From NCBI RefSeq assembly GCF_018417595.1, contig NZ_CP070982.1:3182001-3246000 (forward strand): DNA of 64,000 bases, in the 5' to 3' direction. The notes under the pieces are model-generated. The model saw only the letters and a list, made by a program, of their open reading frames with translations, had not been told where the DNA came from and searched no databases. Both the position numbers and the translations under genes were made by a program. This DNA comes from Pseudomonas entomophila. GTDB lineage: Bacteria > Pseudomonadota > Gammaproteobacteria > Pseudomonadales > Pseudomonadaceae. Every line of letters starts with the position of its first letter. The stretch's first letter is position 1. Shown in pieces: positions 58,997-64,000 of this stretch.

Positions 58997-59078
58997 GGGA
59001 AACAAATCGAGAGAATTTCACCCTGATGATTTCTTGTTGTTTCTATCAAGCCATTGATTTTGAAGGATTTTCAAAAGT

Positions 59079-59094
59079 TGGCACGCCACCTGCT
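59079..59094 (+). promoter_or_regulatory. Sigma-54 promoter of crcY
   Basis: TGGCACGCCACCTGCT fits TGGCAC-N5-TTGC with one change; GG and GC are ten bases apart. Predicted start near 59105. Confidence 0.85.
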
Positions 59095-59104
59095 TTGTCT
59101 CTGG

Positions 59105-59462
59105 TACAACAAGAACAAAAAACGCGACACCCAATAAAAACAATAGAGAACGGCTCTGACATAACAAGAACAACACGGCAGAGGCGTAGCAAGCAGATTT
59201 TTTTGGAGTCGACGTGCTTTTCAGGGGCTCGCCCCGCAACCGGACACAGAACAATAAAACTACCTGCAAGGTAGCGGCAGTCACGGTTGGATCACGTTGG
59301 ATGAACGCAGGTCAGCGCTCAAAAAAATACGTTTGCTCTTGGCCCCGGGTAGGGGCCCTGCGGTACCGAGGCAAAGGCTGACAAAAACAACAACAGGCCC
59401 GTCTCCAATAATAATAAAAGAGCAGGCAACAACGCTTTGAGGGGAGCTTCGGCTCCCCTCAG
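59105..59462 (+). ncRNA. crcY: CrcY small RNA (Crc/Hfq decoy)
   Basis: A roughly 360-base A-rich transcript unit between mvaB and ccoG with no coding capacity. It contains six AAnAAnAA catabolite-activity motifs: near 59108 (AACAAGAACAAAAAA), 59133 (AATAAAAA), 59163 (AACAAGAACAAC), 59250 (AACAATAAAA), 59383 (AAAAACAACAAC) and 59406 (AATAATAATAAAA). These bind Hfq with Crc and relieve carbon catabolite repression. A sigma-54 promoter, CbrB-like sites, a terminator hairpin and the position behind mvaB all agree with CrcY rather than CrcZ, which lies near cbrB. Confidence 0.92.
59439..59460 (+). terminator. Terminator hairpin of crcY
   Basis: GAGGGGAGC and GCTCCCCTC form a nine-pair stem closed by a UUCG tetraloop. 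The following T tract is short, so the exact 3' end is uncertain. Confidence 0.8.
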
Positions 59463-59898
59463 TGCTTCCTGCCTTCTTCATCTTCAGATTCCCCTCGCGC
59501 TCCCCCTCCACCTTCTCCACCAGCACCGTGCTGATCAATGCCGTGGCCTCACGCCCCAGGCCTGCATGCTATATCCCCATATTTGCCACGACCAAGGCCA
59601 GCCGGCTTGCCGGCGAAGCAGGCAACACGGTGGCTGGCACCGGCCATGCCGGTATTCGCCGGCAACGCCGGCTCCTACAAGAAGCGTTCATGTTGCTGTG
59701 GCCCTCGTGTGACCGGCGCAGGTGCGGTAGATAGCCGCAGGTACCTGCTGGTAAACCCTCAAGGTTGCGTAGTTCGAGGGGTTGACGCTGGACGTCAGGC
59801 ATCTGATATGGTTTTTATCGACCTACCTGAGTCTGTGCTGCAAACAGATCGGACGCCATAGTGCCCAGGCCTGATCGAGGCCTGATGAGCGATGAACC
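59463..59898. other. Intergenic region with REP elements before ccoG
   Basis: About 430 bases. A REP pair occupies 59597-59680 (GCCGGCTTGCCGGCGA and GCCGGTATTCGCCGGC types). The remaining 200 bases presumably hold the ccoG promoter; I searched for an ANR box (TTGAT-N4-ATCAA) and found none convincing. No gene is seen. Confidence 0.6.
59597..59680. repeat. REP pair upstream of ccoG
   Basis: Two REP hairpins, GCCGGCTTGCCGGC and CCGGCCATGCCGG with GCCGGCAACGCCGGC, separated by about 20 bases. Confidence 0.7.
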
Positions 59899-61308
59899 AT
59901 GAGCGATAGAATCCCCTTCCGAGTCATCGAGATTGCCCCTGCCGCCGCCAACAAGAGCAAAAGCCAGGCGGACGGCAGCATTCACACCCGCAGCTTCACC
60001 GGCTTCTACCGCACCCTGCGGGTCGCCTTCGCGGGCCTGTTGTTCGCCCTGTTCTTCGGCACGGCATGGTTGCAGTGGAATGGCCGCCAGGCCGTGCTCT
60101 GGGACCTGGCCGAAAGCAAATTCCATATCTTCGGCGCGACATTCTGGCCCCAGGACTTCATCCTGCTCTCGGCGCTGCTGATCATCTGTGCATTCGGCCT
60201 GTTCGCCATCACCGTATTCGCCGGCCGGGTCTGGTGCGGCTACAGCTGCCCACAGAGCACCTGGACCTGGCTGTTCATGTGGTGCGAGAAAGTCACCGAG
60301 GGCGATCGCAACCAGCGCATCAAGCTGGCCGCGGCCCCCTGGGGCTTGAACAAGCTGGCCCGACGCACCCTCAAGCATGGGTTGTGGCTGGCGATCGGCG
60401 TGGCCACCGGGCTGACCTTCGTCGGCTACTTCACCCCGATCCGCCCGCTGGCGCAGGAACTGTTCACCTTCGAGCTCAGTGGCGTGGCACTGTTCTGGGT
60501 GCTGTTCTTCACCGGTGCCACCTACATCAACGCCGGCTGGATGCGCGAGGCGGTGTGCATGCACATGTGCCCCTATGCCCGCTTCCAGAGCGTGATGTTC
60601 GACAAGGACACCCTGGCGGTGGCCTACGACCCCAGCCGCGGCGAGTCCCGCGGCCCACGCAAGAAAGGCAGCGACCCGCGCGGCCAGGGGCTGGGCGATT
60701 GCATCGACTGCACCTTGTGCGTGCAGGTCTGCCCCACCGGCATCGACATCCGCGACGGCCTGCAGATGGCCTGCATCGGCTGCGCCGCCTGTATCGACGC
60801 CTGCGACGGGGTGATGGACAAGATGGGCTATGCCCGCGGCCTGGTCGGCTACAAGTCCGAACATAACCTGCAGGGTGGCAAGACCCACTGGCTGCGCCCT
60901 CGCCTGCTGGGCTACGCGACCGCGCTGGTGGTGATGATCGGCGCGCTGATAGTCGCCCTGCAGATGCGCCCGATGGTGTCGATGGACGTGATCAAGGACC
61001 GTGGCCTGTTCCGCGAGAATGCCCTGGGCCAGATCGAGAACATCTACCTGCTCAAGATCATCAACAAGACCCCGCAAACCCAGCACTATCGCCTGCGCCT
61101 GTTGGACGCCGACGGCTTCGAACTGCACGGGCGCACCGAATTCTCTATCGCGCCGGGTGAAATGAGCGAGCTGCCAGTGTCGGTGGCGATGCTCGCCGAT
61201 CGCCCGGCCAGCAGCTCCCAGGAGCTGGCCTTCGAGATCCAGGATAGCGATCAACCCGGCGTGCGCAGCGTTGCCACGAGCCGCTTCGTGGCGCCGATGA
61301 ACCGCTGA
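59899..61308 (+). CDS. ccoG: Cytochrome c oxidase accessory protein CcoG (RdxA/FixG)
   Basis: A 469-residue inner-membrane iron-sulfur protein that helps deliver copper to cbb3 oxidases. Five membrane helices are visible (about 34-56, 88-108, 162-182, 195-215, 338-358), with the membrane cysteines in CGYSCP and CMHMCPY, and two 4Fe-4S clusters in CIDCTLCVQVCPTGI and CIGCAACIDACDG. The last 120 residues are a periplasmic Ig-like domain. The ccoNOQP and ccoHIS genes that usually accompany it are absent, so it is a stand-alone copy. Confidence 0.93.
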   Translation: MSDRIPFRVIEIAPAAANKSKSQADGSIHTRSFTGFYRTLRVAFAGLLFALFFGTAWLQWNGRQAVLWDLAESKFHIFGATFWPQDFILLSALLIICAFGLFAITVFAGRVWCGYSCPQSTWTWLFMWCEKVTEGDRNQRIKLAAAPWGLNKLARRTLKHGLWLAIGVATGLTFVGYFTPIRPLAQELFTFELSGVALFWVLFFTGATYINAGWMREAVCMHMCPYARFQSVMFDKDTLAVAYDPSRGESRGPRKKGSDPRGQGLGDCIDCTLCVQVCPTGIDIRDGLQMACIGCAACIDACDGVMDKMGYARGLVGYKSEHNLQGGKTHWLRPRLLGYATALVVMIGALIVALQMRPMVSMDVIKDRGLFRENALGQIENIYLLKIINKTPQTQHYRLRLLDADGFELHGRTEFSIAPGEMSELPVSVAMLADRPASSSQELAFEIQDSDQPGVRSVATSRFVAPMNR

Positions 61309-61358
61309 TCCCTTACACTGCCCCTCACCTTGCCTGCAGGTTGCGACAGATCACTACA

Positions 61359-62768
61359 ATGAAACGCTACGAACGATTCGCCGACGACATTGCCGAACTG
61401 ATCCGCTCCGGGGTGCTCGGCCCCGGCCAGCGCGTGCCTTCGGTACGTTATGCCAGCCAGACCCACGGCGTCAGCCCGTCCACGGTGTTCCAGGCCTACT
61501 ACCTGCTGGAACGCCGCGGCCTGATCCGCGCCCGGCCGCGCTCAGGCTACTTCGTCAATGCCCACGCCCCACGCCCGTTCAACGAACCCCAGGCACAAGC
61601 GCCGGTCAGCGAATCCACCGATGTGGATGTCAGCGGCCTGGTGTTCTCCATTCTCGACTCGATCAAGGATCCGCACACCGTGCCGTTCGGCTCGGCGTTC
61701 CCCAGCCCCACGCTGTTTCCCCTGCAACGCCTGGCCCGTTCGCTGGCCAGCGCCAGCCGGGCCATGGACCCGCGCGTGGTGGTCACCGACCTGTCGCCGG
61801 GCAACCCGCAACTGCGCCGGCAGATCGCCCTGCGCTACATGGTCGGCGGGCTGATGCTGCCGATGGAAGAGCTGCTGATCACCAACGGTGCGCTGGAGGC
61901 ACTGAACCTGTGCCTGCAGGCGGTGACTCAGCCCGGCGACCTGGTGGCAATCGAGGCACCGGCCTTCTACGCCTGCCTGCAAGTGCTCGAGCGGCTCAAG
62001 CTCAAGGCCGTGGAAATCCCGGTGCATCCACGCGAAGGCATGGACCTTGGCGTGCTCGCCCAAACCCTGGAAAAACATCCGGTCAAGGCCGTGTGGTGCA
62101 TGACCAACTTCCAGAACCCGGTGGGCGCCAGCATGCCGGAGGCGAAGAAGCAGCAACTGGTCGAGCTGCTGCGCCGCCACCAGGTGCCGCTGATCGAAGA
62201 CGATGTCTATGCCGAGCTGTACTACTCGCAGCAGGCACCGAAGCCGGCCAAGGCCTTCGATACCGAGGGGCTGGTGATGCACTGCGGCTCGTTCGCCAAG
62301 AGCCTGGCCCCAGGCTACCGCATCGGCTGGGTCGCCGCCGGGCGTTTCGCGCAGAAGATCGAACGGCTCAAGCTGATGACCTCGCTCTGCGCCTCGATGC
62401 CGGCCCAGGCAGCCATCGCCGACTACCTGCAACACGGCGGCTATGACCGCCACTTGCGCAAGCTGCGTTATGCACTGGAAGGCCAGCAGGCCAACATGCT
62501 CGCTGCCATCGGCCGCCACTTTCCGGCGCAGACCCGCGTCAGCCAACCTTCCGGCGGTTACTTCCTGTGGCTCGAACTGCCCGAGCAGATGGATGCGCTG
62601 AAGCTGTTCCACATGGCCCTGGCCCAGGGCATCAGCATCGCGCCGGGGCCGATCTTCTCGCCGACCCGACGCTTCGGCAACTGCATCCGCCTCAACTACG
62701 GCAGCCCCTGGGGCGATGGCCCCGAGCAGGCCATGGAAACCCTCGGACGGATCGTGCGCTCGTTCTAG
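61359..62768 (+). CDS. MocR-type regulator (GntR domain plus aminotransferase domain)
   Basis: A 469-residue fusion of an N-terminal GntR winged helix (FADDIAELIRSGVLGPGQRVPSVR, HGVSPSTVFQAYYLLERRGLI) with a fold-type I aminotransferase-like domain carrying the PLP lysine in SFAKSLAPGYRIGW. Such proteins usually sense an amine or amino acid through PLP and control a neighbouring gene. The best-known targets are transport or amino-acid genes; none is obvious here, and ccoG just upstream is on the same strand. It is intact. Confidence 0.9.
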   Translation: MKRYERFADDIAELIRSGVLGPGQRVPSVRYASQTHGVSPSTVFQAYYLLERRGLIRARPRSGYFVNAHAPRPFNEPQAQAPVSESTDVDVSGLVFSILDSIKDPHTVPFGSAFPSPTLFPLQRLARSLASASRAMDPRVVVTDLSPGNPQLRRQIALRYMVGGLMLPMEELLITNGALEALNLCLQAVTQPGDLVAIEAPAFYACLQVLERLKLKAVEIPVHPREGMDLGVLAQTLEKHPVKAVWCMTNFQNPVGASMPEAKKQQLVELLRRHQVPLIEDDVYAELYYSQQAPKPAKAFDTEGLVMHCGSFAKSLAPGYRIGWVAAGRFAQKIERLKLMTSLCASMPAQAAIADYLQHGGYDRHLRKLRYALEGQQANMLAAIGRHFPAQTRVSQPSGGYFLWLELPEQMDALKLFHMALAQGISIAPGPIFSPTRRFGNCIRLNYGSPWGDGPEQAMETLGRIVRSF

Positions 62769-62822
62769 CCGCCGACGGGCCGGCAGGCTACAGTGGGGCC
62801 TCGCCCTCCTGCGGACTCCTGC

Positions 62823-64000
62823 ATGCCCGAACGTGAAATCAAGGCATTGCGTCAGCGCAACGCCGAACTCGAGAATCGCCTGGCCCAACACCGAGGCATC
62901 GACGACAGCCTGTACCGTTTTCTGTTCGACACCATGGACGAAGGCTTCTGTGTCATCGAGTTCTTCGACGGCCCCCATGGTCCGCTCAGCGACTACATCC
63001 ATATCGTCGCCAACGCCGCCTACGCCCGCCACGCCGGCATCCCCAACGTGGTCGGGCAGAAGCTGCGGGAAATGGTGCCGGACGAGGCCGACGGCTGGGT
63101 CGCCCGTTACGGCGAGGTGTTGCGTACCGGCCAGCCGTTGCAGTTCGAGCAGGAACTGGTGGCCACCGGCCGAGTGCTGTCGGTCACCACGTTCCGTATC
63201 GAACCCGCCGAGCGCAACCAGGTGGCCGTGCTGTTCCAGGATGTCACCGAGCGACGTCGCGCGGAAACCGCGCTGCAACAGCTCAACGACCATCTCGAGC
63301 AGCGCGTGGCCGATGCCCTGGCCGAACGCAGCCTGTTCGCCGAACTGGTCGAACGCAGTGTGGCGCGGGTACAGGTGGTTGACACTTCGCTACGTTTTCT
63401 TGCGGTGAATGCACGCGCGGTAAAGGACTTCGAGTTTCTGTTCGGGCGCACGGTCAAGGCCGGCGACAGCCTGGCTGACTGTCTGGCCGGTTTTCCAGAG
63501 GAGTATCGGCGCTCAGTGGCGTTCTGGCGTCGAGCACTGGCGGGCGAAAGCTTCATCGAGGCAATCGAGTATGGCCGCGGGGATCGCCAGCGGCATTTCG
63601 AACTGCGCTTCAACCCGCTGCGTGATGCCCGAGGCACGATTATCGGCGCTTACCTCTTCGTCTACGACATCAGCCGTCAGGTCAGCGAGCAGCAGCGCCT
63701 GCAGGAGGCCGAGGAAGCATTGCGCCAGGCGCAGAAGATGGAAGCCGTCGGCCAGCTCACCGGCGGCATCGCCCATGACTTCAACAACCTGCTCGGGGGT
63801 ATCCTGGGCGCCCAGGAGCTGGTTCGCCAACGCTTGGAGCAAGCGCGCCTGGACGATATCCCGGCCCTGCTCGACACTGCGGGCGATTCCGCACGACGAG
63901 CCGCGGCCCTGGTGCATCGATTGCTGGCATTTTCGCGTCGCCAGACCCTGTTGCCACAGGCCACCTCGGTCGGCGCGCTGATCCTCGATATCGAGGAACT
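62823..64000 (+). CDS. PAS-domain sensor histidine kinase (cut by the window edge)
   Basis: An open frame from the ATG at 62823 to the end of the window gives 392 residues. An N-terminal coiled coil ([17 protein letters not shown]) is followed by two PAS domains (about 28-150 and 180-290) joined by a second coiled coil, then the phosphoacceptor region [22 protein letters not shown] with the His-box of HWE/HisKA-4-like hybrid kinases. No membrane helices are seen, so it is a cytosolic sensor. The ATP domain and any receiver lie outside the window. Confidence 0.88.
   Translation, partial: MPEREIKALRQRNAELENRLAQHRGIDDSLYRFLFDTMDEGFCVIEFFDGPHGPLSDYIHIVANAAYARHAGIPNVVGQKLREMVPDEADGWVARYGEVLRTGQPLQFEQELVATGRVLSVTTFRIEPAERNQVAVLFQDVTERRRAETALQQLNDHLEQRVADALAERSLFAELVERSVARVQVVDTSLRFLAVNARAVKDFEFLFGRTVKAGDSLADCLAGFPEEYRRSVAFWRRALAGESFIEAIEYGRGDRQRHFELRFNPLRDARGTIIGAYLFVYDISRQVSEQQRLQEAEEALRQAQKMEAVGQLTGGIAHDFNNLLGGILGAQELVRQRLEQARLDDIPALLDTAGDSARRAAALVHRLLAFSRRQTLLPQATSVGALILDIEE

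Noticed and set aside
59760..59830. An ANR/FNR box before ccoG
   Set aside because: TTGAC and GTCAG arms occur but seven bases apart instead of four, and no TTGAT-N4-ATCAA match was found.

Overview
The window is high-GC chromosomal DNA from a Pseudomonas, most probably of the P. putida group. Three things point there: an HMG-CoA lyase gene (mvaB) followed directly by a CrcY-type Crc/Hfq-sequestering RNA, a quinohemoprotein amine dehydrogenase (phenylethylamine, pea) locus, and the typical Pseudomonas REP palindromes between genes. No rRNA, tRNA, insertion sequence, integrase or CRISPR array was seen.

Layout. 1-5.8 kb: tail of an unknown gene, a CHASE-GGDEF-EAL protein and a large leucine-rich-repeat protein of the toxin/effector type without a recognisable NEL catalytic domain. 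5.9-13.1 kb: housekeeping metabolism (NADP-type aldehyde dehydrogenase, VOC protein, Fe-alcohol dehydrogenase, threonine deaminase ilvA with a clear leader-peptide attenuator, PACE efflux protein). 13.4-21.9 kb: a five-gene polysaccharide locus (wecB, nfrB-like synthase with C-terminal MshEN-like c-di-GMP modules, nfrA-like outer-membrane protein, DUF4434 protein, diguanylate cyclase), resembling the E. coli phage-N4 receptor glycan pathway. 21.9-28.4 kb: an OmpR/RstA-type two-component pair divergent from an RND efflux pair with no outer-membrane channel. 28.5-31.2 kb: a two-gene Septu-like anti-phage module (PtuA ATPase, PtuB HNH nuclease) next to mobA. 31.2-37.6 kb: an acyl-CoA synthetase and the amine dehydrogenase operon (alpha, radical SAM maturase, gamma, beta).

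38.9-53.3 kb is the most unusual part. It is a single-direction, tightly packed and visibly less GC-rich run of 13 genes: an alpha-oxoamine synthase, a CitE-like lyase, a MaoC hydratase, an SDR, an ornithine-cyclodeaminase-like enzyme, a D-2-hydroxyacid dehydrogenase, a class II aldolase, a HisC-like aminotransferase, an orphan AbiEi-like antitoxin, an ATP-grasp ligase, an MFS exporter, a membrane desaturase and a complete second-type leucyl-tRNA synthetase. I read it as an undescribed biosynthetic cluster for a small amino-acid or dipeptide antimetabolite aimed at leucyl-tRNA synthetase, with the LeuRS as the immunity gene. It appears to have been inserted into the pea locus: the amine dehydrogenase operon and the aldehyde dehydrogenase gene at 53.7 kb carry similar sigma-54-type promoters and a shared upstream octamer, and now sit on either side of the cluster.

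53.7-64 kb: the aldehyde dehydrogenase, a periplasmic binding protein, a small lipoprotein, an alpha/beta hydrolase, a MerR regulator with mvaB, crcY, ccoG, a MocR-type regulator and the start of a PAS histidine kinase that runs off the window.
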